Assembly (NCBI RefSeq): GCF_900111125.1
Contig: NZ_FOGE01000028.1
Span: 1 to 53,812 of the forward strand
Length of the DNA stretch: 53,812 nt
Direction of reading: 5' to 3'
From: Sphingobium sp. YR768
GTDB lineage: Bacteria; Pseudomonadota; Alphaproteobacteria; Sphingomonadales; Sphingomonadaceae
The first letter of the stretch is position 1, and each line of letters starts with the position of its first letter. This document shows positions 41,267 to 49,514 of this stretch, piece by piece. A program made the translations under genes and the position numbers. Below the pieces are notes generated by a model. That model made no database searches, was not told the DNA's origin, and saw only the letters and a program-made list of their open reading frames with translations.

Positions 41267-41403
41267 GCGCTCTACCGCGCGATTATCTGGCGAACCGCCT
41301 TGTGGCCGCTCGCGCGATCGCCTGACAGCGCACCATTCGCGCTGTCCTACAGATAACCATATGGGATAAATGATCCGCTTCCTTTAACCACAGGAGGCGA
41401 ATC

Positions 41404-41943
41404 ATGGATATTGACGACCTGATCGAGGGCGTCATCGCCCGCGAAGGCGGCTTCAGCGATCATCCGTCCGATCGCGGCGGCCAGACCAATATGGGCATCA
41501 CCGCGGCCGTGGCGCGCGCCAATGGCTATTTCGGCGATATGCGCGCGCTGCCGCGCAGTCTGGCGGAGACGATCTATCGCCGGCTCTACTGGGAACAGCC
41601 GGGCTATAATTTCGTCGCGACAATCAACTGGATCATCGCCGCGGAATTGTTCGACACGGCGGTCAATATGGGCGTCGGCACCGCGACCGGCTTTCTCCAG
41701 CGCGCGCTCAATGCGCTCAACCGCAACCAGAAGGATTATCCGGACCTGAAGGTCGATCGCGTCATCGGCGCGCGCACGATCGCCGCGCTGCGCGCCTATC
41801 AGGCGCTGCGCGGTTCGCCCGGCGGATTCGTGCTGTTGCAGGCGCTTCAGGCGTTGCAGGGCGAACGCTATATCGAACTGGCCGAAAGCCGCCCCGCCAA
41901 CGAAGCCTTCCTCTATGGCTGGCTCGCGAACCGGATCGGCTAG
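41404..41943 (+). CDS. GH108 endolysin (N-acetylmuramidase, GTA/phage type)
   Basis: A 179-residue protein beginning 'MDIDDLIEGVIAREGGFSDH', which contains the EGG catalytic Glu motif of glycoside hydrolase family 108 muramidases (Zliskowskivirus/GTA endolysins). It is followed by 'NMGITAAVARANG' and a C-terminal peptidoglycan-binding half ('ALNRNQKDYPDLKVDRVIGA'). GH108 enzymes cleave the peptidoglycan glycan strand during phage or gene-transfer-agent release. The AGGAGG site is perfectly spaced. The holin-like gene follows by two bases. Confidence 0.85.
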   Translation: MDIDDLIEGVIAREGGFSDHPSDRGGQTNMGITAAVARANGYFGDMRALPRSLAETIYRRLYWEQPGYNFVATINWIIAAELFDTAVNMGVGTATGFLQRALNALNRNQKDYPDLKVDRVIGARTIAALRAYQALRGSPGGFVLLQALQALQGERYIELAESRPANEAFLYGWLANRIG

Positions 41944-41944
41944 G

Positions 41945-42235
41945 ATGGAGCCTATCCCCAACAGCGGCGCGCCCACCTCCTCGGACGACAGCGTCGATCC
42001 GTGGATCGCGCGCGCCCGGCCCGCCTTCCTCTATGTCATGTATGCCCTGCTGCTCTGGTCCGTGCCGATGGGCCTGATCGCGGGCGTCCAGCCACAGGTC
42101 GCGGCGGCGATCATCACCGGCATGCGCGCCTATCTCAACGCGCTGCCCGAACCGCTCTATGCGCTCTTTGGCACCGGCTATCTGGGCTACACCGCCGCCC
42201 GCGCATGGGGAAAAGCGAAGGGGGTGGAGCGCTGA
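41945..42235 (+). CDS. GTA-type three-helix holin
   Basis: A 96-residue protein with a short acidic N-terminus, then three hydrophobic helices: 'PAFLYVMYALLLWSVPMG', 'QVAAAIITGMRAYLNA', and 'LYALFGTGYLGYTAARAWG'. This matches the GTA_holin_3TM family found with the lysis genes of alphaproteobacterial gene transfer agents. It would form membrane lesions that release the endolysin at 41404. The start follows the endolysin stop by one base. No capsid or tail gene is nearby, so the pair stands alone. Confidence 0.8.
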   Translation: MEPIPNSGAPTSSDDSVDPWIARARPAFLYVMYALLLWSVPMGLIAGVQPQVAAAIITGMRAYLNALPEPLYALFGTGYLGYTAARAWGKAKGVER

Positions 42236-42277
42236 TCCTGCGGGCGGGGCGCCGGTCGTCCCGCCCGGATTTGCCTG

Positions 42278-43135
42278 TCAGAACCGCCGATGCGCCGCCG
42301 CCTCCACCGTGTCGCATGTCCCGCGAAACGCATAGTCTGCCGTTCCGATGATGCTGATCTGCCCGCTGACCCGGTTGACCAGGATGCGCGGCTTGTTGAG
42401 GCCGTTCAGCCGATATTCGCCACTGATCCGGTCGGGCTGCATCGAGACATTATAGACGTCCCACCAGCCATCGTCTGTGCCGCGCGAATGGATCGGCGGG
42501 ACGAGCTTCCTGGGCAGCTTGATCCGGCCGCCGCCTGCCCAGAATTGCAGCATGACCGACGCATCGAACTGCTGCGCCGTCATGTCGATGCGGTTGCCAT
42601 AGACATAGCGTTTGCGATCATGATCCCAGGCCCAGCCATAGCTGTTGGCGACGCCGGGCCGCTGCCCGTCGCCAAAGCAGACCAGACCCAGATCCACCGG
42701 CTGGCCGTCCACCATCACCGCCCCGCCATCCGGCGCGGCATAGCTGGGCGTTTCGCGCGTCGGCTGTGGCCGGGCATAGCCGATATCGGGATGATGGCCC
42801 GATCCGCGCGCATCATGCCCCGCATCGTCACGGCCATCGGCCTGATGCGCCCGCTCACCACAATCGGGCGCGGGGGTAGCGGTGATCGCCTGATAGCGGC
42901 CATCATAAGTGGCGACGCTCAGACATTGGCGCCGCTGCGGATGCCACCAATAGCTCCATTTGCGATCGTCACCCGTTTCCACCCGCACGAAGCGATAGCC
43001 GCGCGCCTGCAACTGGGTTTCGCCGCCCGCGCCCTTTGCGCCGACCAGATCGGCGACATCCGATGGCGCCTGCGCCATGGCGGCTCCGGCAAAAAACAGG
43101 GGTAAGGCGAGAGAGACTCCGACCGACAAACGCAT
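42278..43135 (-). CDS. Secreted protein of unknown function
   Basis: A 285-residue protein with a signal peptide (residues 1-22, cut after AMA). The mature part has no recognised domain. Short patches (RKWSYWWHPQRRQCLSV, 'SYGWAWDHDRKRYVYGNRID') look like a surface or periplasmic protein with repeated aromatic/His motifs. It contains four Cys. The start at 43135 is supported by GGAG eight bases upstream and by the signal peptide. It is tail to tail with the holin gene. The substrate or partner is unknown. Confidence 0.6.
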   Translation of the reverse strand: MRLSVGVSLALPLFFAGAAMAQAPSDVADLVGAKGAGGETQLQARGYRFVRVETGDDRKWSYWWHPQRRQCLSVATYDGRYQAITATPAPDCGERAHQADGRDDAGHDARGSGHHPDIGYARPQPTRETPSYAAPDGGAVMVDGQPVDLGLVCFGDGQRPGVANSYGWAWDHDRKRYVYGNRIDMTAQQFDASVMLQFWAGGGRIKLPRKLVPPIHSRGTDDGWWDVYNVSMQPDRISGEYRLNGLNKPRILVNRVSGQISIIGTADYAFRGTCDTVEAAAHRRF

Positions 43136-43220
43136 ATCCGACTCCGGGACAAGAGGGCATGGTTCAACAATTATGGCATCAAAGCGCGACCGGCGCATGA
43201 CGGCAATCGCCAATGCGGAC

Positions 43221-44099
43221 TCATGCCTCCGCCGGAAAATGCGCCTTCATGAAGTCCAGCACCAGCCGCACGCGCGGGGGCAGGCGGCGGTGGGAGGGAT
43301 GGACCGCGAAAATGTCGAGCGGGGCGATGGCGCTGTCGGGCAGCACCGGCGCCAGTCGCCCCGCCGCCATGTCCCCCGCCACGCGAATCGCGGGCAACAG
43401 CGCGATGCCCAGGCCGCTGCGCGCCGCGCGATGCACGGCTTCGCTATTGTCCGACCGGAAGACGCCGGTCACCACCCGTTCGCGCCCGTCGATCGTCCAG
43501 CGCGCGCGCCGGTCGCCATAGGCATAGGCGATGCACTGGTGATCGGCCAGATCGTCGACCCGCGCCGGCACGCCATGGCGCGCCAGATAGTCGGGATGCG
43601 CCACCAGCCGCCGGGCCAGCACCCCCAGATGATGCACCACCAGACTTTCGTCGCCGATCGGCCCTACCCGCAGCGCCAGGTCCAGCCTGTCCTCCACCAC
43701 GTCGCGCTGCCAGTCGGTCATGGCGCAATCGATCTGCAAGCCGGGATGCCGCGCCGTCAGTTCGCCCAGCCGCTCGACATAATGCAGCCCCAGCGCCGTC
43801 GTCAGCCCGATCCGCACCAGCCCGCGCGGTTGATCGCGCGCCGGGCCGAAATCCGCCTCCGCATTGTCCAGCGCGTCCAGCATCATGCGCGCATGGACCA
43901 GCAGCCGGTCGGCCTCCGCCGTGGGCACCAGCCGCCGTGTCGTGCGGTGGAACAGCGGCACGCCGAAATGCGCCTCCACCTGATCCAGTCGCCGGGCGAC
44001 CGTGGTATGGCTGGCGTGCATCTCCTGCGCGACGCGGGAGAAGCTGGGCAGTTCATGCAGCCGGACGAATGTCCGCAAAGCGACCAACAGATCAGACAT
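43221..44099 (-). CDS. LysR-family transcriptional regulator
   Basis: A 292-residue regulator. The N-terminal winged helix has the LysR signature 'ALRTFVRLHELPSFSRVAQE' with the recognition helix 'HTTVARRLDQVE', and an effector-binding domain follows. It is divergent from the acetyl-CoA hydrolase/transferase-family gene at 44209, with a palindrome at 44111-44129 between them, so it probably controls that gene and itself. The start at 44099 is set by the conserved N-terminus; the longer open frame upstream has no homology. Confidence 0.9.
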   Translation of the reverse strand: MSDLLVALRTFVRLHELPSFSRVAQEMHASHTTVARRLDQVEAHFGVPLFHRTTRRLVPTAEADRLLVHARMMLDALDNAEADFGPARDQPRGLVRIGLTTALGLHYVERLGELTARHPGLQIDCAMTDWQRDVVEDRLDLALRVGPIGDESLVVHHLGVLARRLVAHPDYLARHGVPARVDDLADHQCIAYAYGDRRARWTIDGRERVVTGVFRSDNSEAVHRAARSGLGIALLPAIRVAGDMAAGRLAPVLPDSAIAPLDIFAVHPSHRRLPPRVRLVLDFMKAHFPAEA

Positions 44100-44110
44100 A
44101 TGAACGTAAT

Positions 44111-44129
44111 CCGCACAATGTTTGTGCGG
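44111..44129. promoter_or_regulatory. Candidate LysR operator palindrome
   Basis: CCGCACA (44111-44117) and TGTGCGG (44123-44129) form a perfect seven-base inverted repeat with a five-base centre. It lies 12 bases upstream of the LysR gene's ATG and about 80 bases upstream of the CoA-transferase gene. LysR sites have a T-N11-A core; this one has T119... and A118 with slightly shorter spacing, so it is a candidate only. Confidence 0.6.
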
Positions 44130-44208
44130 CGAATCCTTATTGTCTTCCCGCCGGAAAAGCCAGAACGGAACATCTGAAAGCGGCCCGATTGACCGCAGGA
44201 GGTAGAGG

Positions 44209-45723
44209 ATGATGACCAATCGTATCGCCCATGCGGGACTGGCGTCGAAAAGCCGTTCCGCGCAGGAGGCTGCCGCGCTGATCCATGACGGCATGACCGT
44301 GGGCATGAGCGGCTTCACCGGATCGGGCTATCCCAAGGCGGTGCCGCTGGCGCTGGCCGAGCGGATGACTACTGCGCATCAGGCGGGCGAGCGCTTCCGC
44401 GTGAAAATCTGGACCGGCGCATCGACCGGCCCGGAACTGGACGGCGCACTGGCCAAGGCCGACGGCGTCGAATTCCGCCTGCCCTATAATAGCGACCCCA
44501 TCGCCCGCGAACGCATCAATCGCGGCGAGATGCATTATTTCGACATGCATCTGAGCCAGGTCGCGCCGATGGCCTGGCAGGGCTTCCTGGGCGACCTGGA
44601 CGTCGCCGTGGTCGAAGTGACCGGCATCACCGCCGATGGCGACCTGATCCCGTCCGCCTCGGTCGGCAATAACAAGACCTGGATCGATCGCGCCAAGGGC
44701 GTCATCCTGGAGGTCAATCGCTGGCAGAACCCCGCGCTGGAGGGGATGCACGACATTTATTATGGCACCGCCCTGCCGCCGCACCGCATCCCCATCCCGC
44801 TGGTCCGCGCCGACCAGCGCATCGGCCAGCCGACCTTCCGCTGCGATCCCGACAAGGTGATCGCGGTAGTCGAAACCGAAGCGCCAGACCGTAACGCCCC
44901 CTTCTCCCCGCCGGACGCCGCCGCCCATGCGATTGCAGGCCATCTGCTCGATTTCCTGAGCCATGAAGTGCGGCAGGGCCGCCTGCCCGCCTCGCTGCTG
45001 CCGCTGCAATCGGGCGTGGGCAATATCGCCAACGCCGTGCTCAGCGGCCTGATCGACGCGCCGTTCGACAATATGGTCGCCTATACCGAGGTGATTCAGG
45101 ACGGGATGCTGGACCTGCTGGAATCGGGCAAGCTCCGCATGGCGAGCGCCACCGCCTTCTCGCTCTCGCCGGAAGCCGCCGCGCGGCTCAACAACGACAT
45201 GCACCGTTTCCGCGACAAGATGCTGCTGCGCCCGCAGGAGATCAGCAACCATCCCGAACTGATCCGGCGGCTGGGCTGCATCGCGATGAACGGCCTGATT
45301 GAGGCGGACATTTACGGCAATGTCAATTCGACCCATCTGATGGGATCGCGCATCCAGAATGGCATTGGCGGGTCGGGCGATTTTGCGCGCAATGCCTATC
45401 TGTCGGTGTTCATGACGCCCTCCACGGCCAAGGGCGGCGCGATTTCCGCGATCGTGCCGCATTGCAGCCATGTCGACCATATCAATCAGGACGTGCAGGT
45501 GATCGTGACCGAGCAGGGTCTGGCCGACCTGCGCGGCCTCGCCCCGCGCCAGCGCGCGGAACTGATCATCGCCCGATGCGCCCATCCCGATTACCGGCCG
45601 ATGCTGGCGGACTATTATGCGCGCGCGCAAAAGGGCAGTTTCGGCCTGCAATCGCCGATGCTGCCGGGCGAAGCGCTCGCCTGGCACCAGCGCTACATGG
45701 AGACAGGCACGATGCGGGGGTAG
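44209..45723 (+). CDS. Acetyl-CoA hydrolase / succinyl-CoA:acetate CoA-transferase family
   Basis: A 504-residue enzyme. It has the family motifs 'GMSGFTGSGYPKAVPLAL', 'WTGASTGPELDGAL' and the active-site Glu in 'YTEVIQDGMLDLLESG', and later 'GIGGSGDFARNAY'. These enzymes transfer CoA between acetate and succinate or hydrolyse acetyl-CoA. The first of two adjacent ATG codons is chosen because AGGAGG is six bases upstream. It is divergent from a LysR gene, which probably controls it. The exact acyl preference cannot be told. Confidence 0.85.
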   Translation: MMTNRIAHAGLASKSRSAQEAAALIHDGMTVGMSGFTGSGYPKAVPLALAERMTTAHQAGERFRVKIWTGASTGPELDGALAKADGVEFRLPYNSDPIARERINRGEMHYFDMHLSQVAPMAWQGFLGDLDVAVVEVTGITADGDLIPSASVGNNKTWIDRAKGVILEVNRWQNPALEGMHDIYYGTALPPHRIPIPLVRADQRIGQPTFRCDPDKVIAVVETEAPDRNAPFSPPDAAAHAIAGHLLDFLSHEVRQGRLPASLLPLQSGVGNIANAVLSGLIDAPFDNMVAYTEVIQDGMLDLLESGKLRMASATAFSLSPEAAARLNNDMHRFRDKMLLRPQEISNHPELIRRLGCIAMNGLIEADIYGNVNSTHLMGSRIQNGIGGSGDFARNAYLSVFMTPSTAKGGAISAIVPHCSHVDHINQDVQVIVTEQGLADLRGLAPRQRAELIIARCAHPDYRPMLADYYARAQKGSFGLQSPMLPGEALAWHQRYMETGTMRG

Positions 45724-45895
45724 GAGACAGGGCTGGTGGCCCCTCCGCCAGCCCATCCCGCATCATGCCCGGCGGGCCTGCGAGCACATATGCAGGTCCG
45801 CCATTCCATCAGATTGCAAGTGCGGCCCGCATGGAAGCGATCATAAGCGGGCCATCATGGATACTTGTCGTTCGACAATGATCCTTCTTTCTTCG

Positions 45896-47071
45896 TCAGC
45901 CCAGCGCTGCGCGGAAGGCGGCCAGCCTCCCGATCGCCTGATCCAGCGTCTCGTCCGTCTTGGAAAAGCACAGGCGGACGAGATGCGTCACCGGGTCTTG
46001 CGGATAGAAGGCGCTGATCGGGATAGCCGCCACGCCGGCTTCCTCGATGATGCGGTTGCAGAAGGTCACGTCGTCCATCGCGATGCCCGAGGCGGGCAGG
46101 TCGATCGACAGGAACCAGGTCGCGCCGCTGGGCTGCACGACATAGCCGGCTTTCTCCAGCCCCGCCGCCAGCCGGTCGCGCGACGCCTGATAGGCGGCGC
46201 GCTGGTCGTTCAGCCAGGCGTCGGGCCAGCCCAGCCCCTCCGCCACCGCCCATTGCAGATTGGGCGGGGTGGTGAAGGTCAGGAACTGATGCGCGCGGGC
46301 GAGCAGGTTGGCGATCGGCGGGGCGGCGCACATCCAGCCGACCTTCCAGCCGGTGACGGAGAAGATCTTGCCCGCCGACCCGATCTTGACCGTACGGTCG
46401 CGCATGCCGGGAAAGCCGATCAGCGGTCGGTGGGGCAGGCCGTCATAGACGGTTTCCTCCCATACCTCGTCGCAGATGGCGATCAGGTCATGGGCGACGC
46501 ACAGGTCGGCCAGCAGCGCCAGTTCCTCGTCACGCAGCACGATGCCGGTCGGGTTCACCGGATTGTTCATCAGCAGGATGCGGGTGCGTGGGCCGATCGC
46601 CGCCTCAAGCGCCTCGCGGCTGACGCGCCAGTCGGGCGGGGTCAGCTTCACCAGCTTCGCCACGCCGCCGACCCGCTCCACCAGCGGCAGATAGGCGTCA
46701 TAAAGGGGGGCGAGCATCAGCACCTCGTCGCCCGGCTGCACCAGCGCCAGCAGACTGGCGGCGATCGCCTCGGTCGCGCCGGAGGTGACGATGATCTCCT
46801 GCGGCATCAGGTCGATCTGCTGGCTGCGGGCATAATGGGCCGCGATTGCTGTCCGCAATTCCAGCAGGCCGGGCATCGGCGGATATTGGCTGGATTTCGT
46901 CAGCAGCGCGTCGGCGGCGGCCTGCAACACCTCTTGCGGTCCCGGTCCTTCGGGAAAGCCCTGCCCCAGATTGATCGCGCCGCTTTCCCGCGCGCGGGCG
47001 GACATATGTTCGAAAATGGTGGTGGGCATGTCCCGGTAGACGGGATGGCCAAGGGACGTGGCGGCTGTCAT
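45896..47071 (-). CDS. Class I PLP-dependent aminotransferase
   Basis: A 391-residue enzyme starting 'MTAATSLGHPVYRDMPTTIF'. The PLP lysine lies in 'KIGSAGKIFSVTGWKVGW' and the N-terminal 'INLGQGFPEGPGPQEVLQAA' is characteristic of class I members of the YbdL/MalY-like group (methionine or aromatic/branched substrates). The substrate is not decided by the sequence. The start at 47071 is set by the conserved N-terminus; the frame continues upstream without homology. Confidence 0.85.
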   Translation of the reverse strand: MTAATSLGHPVYRDMPTTIFEHMSARARESGAINLGQGFPEGPGPQEVLQAAADALLTKSSQYPPMPGLLELRTAIAAHYARSQQIDLMPQEIIVTSGATEAIAASLLALVQPGDEVLMLAPLYDAYLPLVERVGGVAKLVKLTPPDWRVSREALEAAIGPRTRILLMNNPVNPTGIVLRDEELALLADLCVAHDLIAICDEVWEETVYDGLPHRPLIGFPGMRDRTVKIGSAGKIFSVTGWKVGWMCAAPPIANLLARAHQFLTFTTPPNLQWAVAEGLGWPDAWLNDQRAAYQASRDRLAAGLEKAGYVVQPSGATWFLSIDLPASGIAMDDVTFCNRIIEEAGVAAIPISAFYPQDPVTHLVRLCFSKTDETLDQAIGRLAAFRAALG

Positions 47072-47300
47072 ACAGGCCGGTATAGCGCGTTGGGGCGGGG
47101 CGTCCATCAAGGCATGCTGTGGATCGCCACCGACGGCAGATCGAATCGACTGCAACGGGGCGAGTCACGAAAATGAGAGGGGCCGCCGGGTCAGTGCCCG
47201 ACGGCCCATCATTGACATGGTCAGCGGCCGGAAGCACCGCCAGAAGGAAACGGTTGGTCGCGCTATCGATCACCCGCAGACACGGCCTGTGTGTCGGCGC

Positions 47301-47314
47301 TCAGATATATCTGA
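47301..47314. promoter_or_regulatory. Perfect 14-base palindrome
   Basis: The sequence TCAGATATATCTGA is its own reverse complement. It lies about 30 bases past the micro-ORF stop. It could be a dimeric repressor site, but no regulator is adjacent. Confidence 0.35.
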
Positions 47315-47344
47315 CGGATGACGGATCGACGCTAAAGGCGTCGC

Positions 47345-47401
47345 TCAGCGGCGCGTTTCCCGAATGGACTGAACCGACCCCATTGCTGAACCATGAGACA
47401 T
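47345..47401 (-). CDS. Micro-ORF behind a perfect Shine-Dalgarno
   Basis: ATG at 47401 is preceded by AAAGGAGGTGATCC with a seven-base gap from the AGGAGG core. Fourteen bases exactly match the complement of the 16S rRNA 3' end. The peptide would be MSHGSAMGSVQSIRETRR (18 codons). The same frame is open further upstream to an ATG at 47533, which would give a 62-residue protein; that start has only GAGG at a nine-base distance. Either a strongly translated leader or a small protein is possible. Confidence 0.4.
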   Translation of the reverse strand: MSHGSAMGSVQSIRETRR

Positions 47402-47587
47402 CGGATCACCTCCTTTCGCTATGTTGAAGCCCGTAGTGGCCGACTTCGATCTACCCTTGGCCGGTCCACGAGAGGAAATGTGAATCAGACGCAGGCTATG
47501 ATCAAGACTTGTAATTTTCTTTTTTGGAATCATAATTCCGCGTCCTCGGGGCCAGCCCGAACCGCGTCGTTCCGCTAAGGTTTTTCG

Positions 47588-47709
47588 GAAAATGCGCGAG
47601 AAGGGGCATTTTCGATGCGCCGTCGCCCCGCACCCTCCCCAGACGAGCCATCACGGTGCCATGTCTGGTCGGGTGGGGGGGTGCGGGGCGGATGCGCCAG
47701 AGGCGCATT
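47588..47709. repeat. Compound hairpin element
   Basis: GAAAATGC (47588) pairs with GCATTTTC (to 47613). A long stem of 16 pairs then joins 47625-47640 and 47674-47689, containing CCCTCCCC and GGGTGGGG parts. A small GATGCGCC/GGCGCATTT hairpin follows. Structure and position recall the element at 34755-34952; both may belong to one repeat family. Confidence 0.65.
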
Positions 47710-47722
47710 TCCAAAAAAGACT

Positions 47723-48280
47723 CTACCCCCGGCAATCCTCGATCACCCGCGACATTTCGGCCCAGGCCGGGACGATCAGCGTGTCCTGCCCCGCCACCTC
47801 GATCGCGAACTTGCCCCGACTATAGGCGAGCTGATCCAGCACCGTGTCGGAGGCCGCACGAAAGGCGACGAGTTGGGGCGTCGCGCCGCCAGATGACGTG
47901 GCTGGCCAGCTGGTCGCGCCATAGCTGGTGCGCACGATCATCGCGCCTTGGCCGACACCGGCGCGAGCCAGACTGATGCGCCGACTCGCCCGGTCGCAGC
48001 GCAGGGTCAGCCGCGCGTCGCTGGCGGACAGGCCGAAGACAGCGACACTGCCCGCCGCTTCGGGGCGGTAGCTCCAGTTGCCCGGACTGGCCGGTCGATA
48101 CTGCCATTCCGTCGCTACAGGTGCGGGCTGAGCCGGGGCAACGGCCGCCGGGCGGGGCTGTGCGACGGGGCGCGTTGCAGGCGGCGGCGTGGGTGCGGGC
48201 CGTTGCGGCGCAGGTCCGACGCAGGAAGCCAGCAGGACCAGCGAGGGCGCAAAGGCGGCGAAGGACGGGATGAGGCGCAT
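47723..48280 (-). CDS. Putative lipoprotein with Pro/Ala-rich linker
   Basis: A 185-residue protein with a signal peptide and lipobox (LLASC, Cys at about residue 20). A Pro/Ala-rich linker follows (APQRPAPTPPPATRPV), then a domain of about 120 residues with 'SYRPEAAGSVAVFGLS', 'LTLRCDRASRRISLARAG' and a final 'VIEDCRG'. No family is recognised. Two cysteines in the mature part could form a disulfide. It ends the block before the alpha operon and diverges from rpsM. Confidence 0.65.
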   Translation of the reverse strand: MRLIPSFAAFAPSLVLLASCVGPAPQRPAPTPPPATRPVAQPRPAAVAPAQPAPVATEWQYRPASPGNWSYRPEAAGSVAVFGLSASDARLTLRCDRASRRISLARAGVGQGAMIVRTSYGATSWPATSSGGATPQLVAFRAASDTVLDQLAYSRGKFAIEVAGQDTLIVPAWAEMSRVIEDCRG

Positions 48281-48558
48281 GCCCCTCCATGCCGGAGCGG
48301 CCCGCGCCGCTCAACCCGAAAAGGGTCGAGCCGCCGACCCGATGCGTCCGGCCGCAGGGCAATTGACTATTTCGGGGCGAATCGCTACAGGCCCCCTTCC
48401 CCTAAACGCGGCGAGCGGCGGTGCTTTTGGCACTGGCCGTCTTTTGTGCGTCCTGGGGCCTTGTAATTGGCCGCTTTTCCTCGCCAGGGAAATCCGGCTT
48501 GACGCTTTGAGATAGGGACGGCGCAAGCTGACCCTGTGGAGCAGGAGAAACTAATACC
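48281..48558. other. Intergenic region before rpsM
   Basis: 278 bases between the lipoprotein and rpsM. It holds the alpha operon promoter candidate (48363-48391) and the ribosome-binding site GGAG ahead of the rpsM ATG. No gene is supported. Confidence 0.6.
48363..48391 (+). promoter_or_regulatory. Candidate alpha operon promoter
   Basis: TTGACT (48363-48368) and TACAGG (48386-48391) are separated by 17 bases. The -10 matches the consensus poorly. A further CTTGAC at 48500 lacks a good -10. Support is weak to moderate. Confidence 0.4.
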
Positions 48559-48927
48559 ATGGCACGTATTGCGGGTGTTAACATCCCGACCAACAAGCGC
48601 GTAATCATCGCGCTCACCTACATCCACGGCATCGGTCGCAAGACCGCCGTCGACATCGCCGACAAGCTGGGCATCGACCATGCCCGTCGCGTTCAGGACC
48701 TGTCGGACGCTGAAGTCCTCCAGATCCGTGAAGCGATCGACGCCGACCTGACCGTCGAAGGCGATCTGCGTCGCGAAACCGCGATGAACATCAAGCGCCT
48801 GATGGATCTGGCCTGCTATCGCGGCCTGCGTCATCGCAAGGGCCTGCCGGTCCGCGGTCAGCGCACGCACACCAATGCCCGCACCCGCAAGGGCAAGGCT
48901 AAGGCGATCGCCGGTAAGAAGAAGTAA
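48559..48927 (+). CDS. rpsM: 30S ribosomal protein S13
   Basis: A 122-residue protein starting 'MARIAGVNIPTNKRVIIALT'. The helix-two-turn-helix 'YIHGIGRKTAVDIADKLGID' is normal, and the basic tail 'NARTRKGKAKAIAGKKK' contacts tRNA and the 50S B1 bridge. It heads the alpha operon, separated here from adk, the gene usually upstream. Confidence 0.97.
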   Translation: MARIAGVNIPTNKRVIIALTYIHGIGRKTAVDIADKLGIDHARRVQDLSDAEVLQIREAIDADLTVEGDLRRETAMNIKRLMDLACYRGLRHRKGLPVRGQRTHTNARTRKGKAKAIAGKKK

Positions 48928-49003
48928 TCGTTGAGGGTTGGTCCTCTGGACAGACCCTCCGACAACTTCTGCTTTTGAATGATTTTTGTAGGATTAGAGC
49001 AAA

Positions 49004-49393
49004 ATGGCACGCGAACCCCAGCGCATTAAGCGCCGCGAACGCAAGAACATCTCGGCCGGCGTCGCGCACGTCAACGCCAGCTTCAACAACACCATGGTGA
49101 CCATCACCGACGCCCAGGGCAACGCGATTTCGTGGTCCTCGGCCGGCATGATGGGCTTCAAGGGCAGCCGCAAGTCGACCCCGTACGCCGCTCAGGTGTG
49201 CGCCGAAGACGCCGGCCGCAAGGCCGCCGAACATGGCGTCCGCACCCTCGAAGTCGAAGTGAAGGGCCCCGGTTCGGGCCGTGAATCGGCTCTGCGCGCC
49301 CTGCAGGCCGTCGGCTTCCACATCACCTCGATCCGTGACGTCACGCCGATCCCGCACAATGGCGTGCGTCCGTCCAAGCGTCGCCGCGTCTAA
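49004..49393 (+). CDS. rpsK: 30S ribosomal protein S11
   Basis: A 129-residue protein starting MAREPQRIKRRERKNI, with 'GVAHVNASFNNTMVTITDAQ' and the tail 'PHNGVRPSKRRRV'. S11 lies in the platform and contacts mRNA and the Shine-Dalgarno helix. It follows rpsM after 76 bases. Confidence 0.97.
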   Translation: MAREPQRIKRRERKNISAGVAHVNASFNNTMVTITDAQGNAISWSSAGMMGFKGSRKSTPYAAQVCAEDAGRKAAEHGVRTLEVEVKGPGSGRESALRALQAVGFHITSIRDVTPIPHNGVRPSKRRRV

Positions 49394-49514
49394 ACGCAGC
49401 GCTGCATGACATGCGGGCGGCGGACGCGTCGCCCGTTTTCCCGTTTGCATCGCCGGAACGTCCTGTCGGGTTCAGGATTTCATAAGCGTTCCGGCCCATC
49501 CCCAGGGGAAATAC

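Larger units (their letters stand above)
47072..47722. other. Long intergenic region (650 bases)
   Basis: Between the aminotransferase and lipoprotein genes. It holds a 14-base palindrome (47301-47314), the micro-ORF with perfect Shine-Dalgarno (47345-47401), and a compound hairpin element (47588-47709). Part of it (about 47440-47560) is richer in A+T than the surroundings. No larger gene is supported. Confidence 0.65.

Noticed and set aside
40187..41403. Integrated mobile element at tRNA-Pro
   Set aside because: No integrase and no duplicate of the tRNA 3' end were found between 40264 and 42300.
44137..45756. A 539-codon minus-strand frame opposite the CoA-transferase gene
   Set aside because: No recognisable motif and complete overlap with a well-supported gene on the other strand.
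46698..47273. A minus-strand frame extending past the aminotransferase start
   Set aside because: It is a different frame from the aminotransferase; the part outside that gene has no ribosome-binding site or recognisable sequence.
47399..47414. The plus-strand GGATCACCTCCTTT, identical to the 3' end of 16S rRNA
   Set aside because: Only about 14 bases match and no preceding 16S helix 45 sequence is present, so it is not a 16S fragment. It makes more sense as the minus-strand Shine-Dalgarno.
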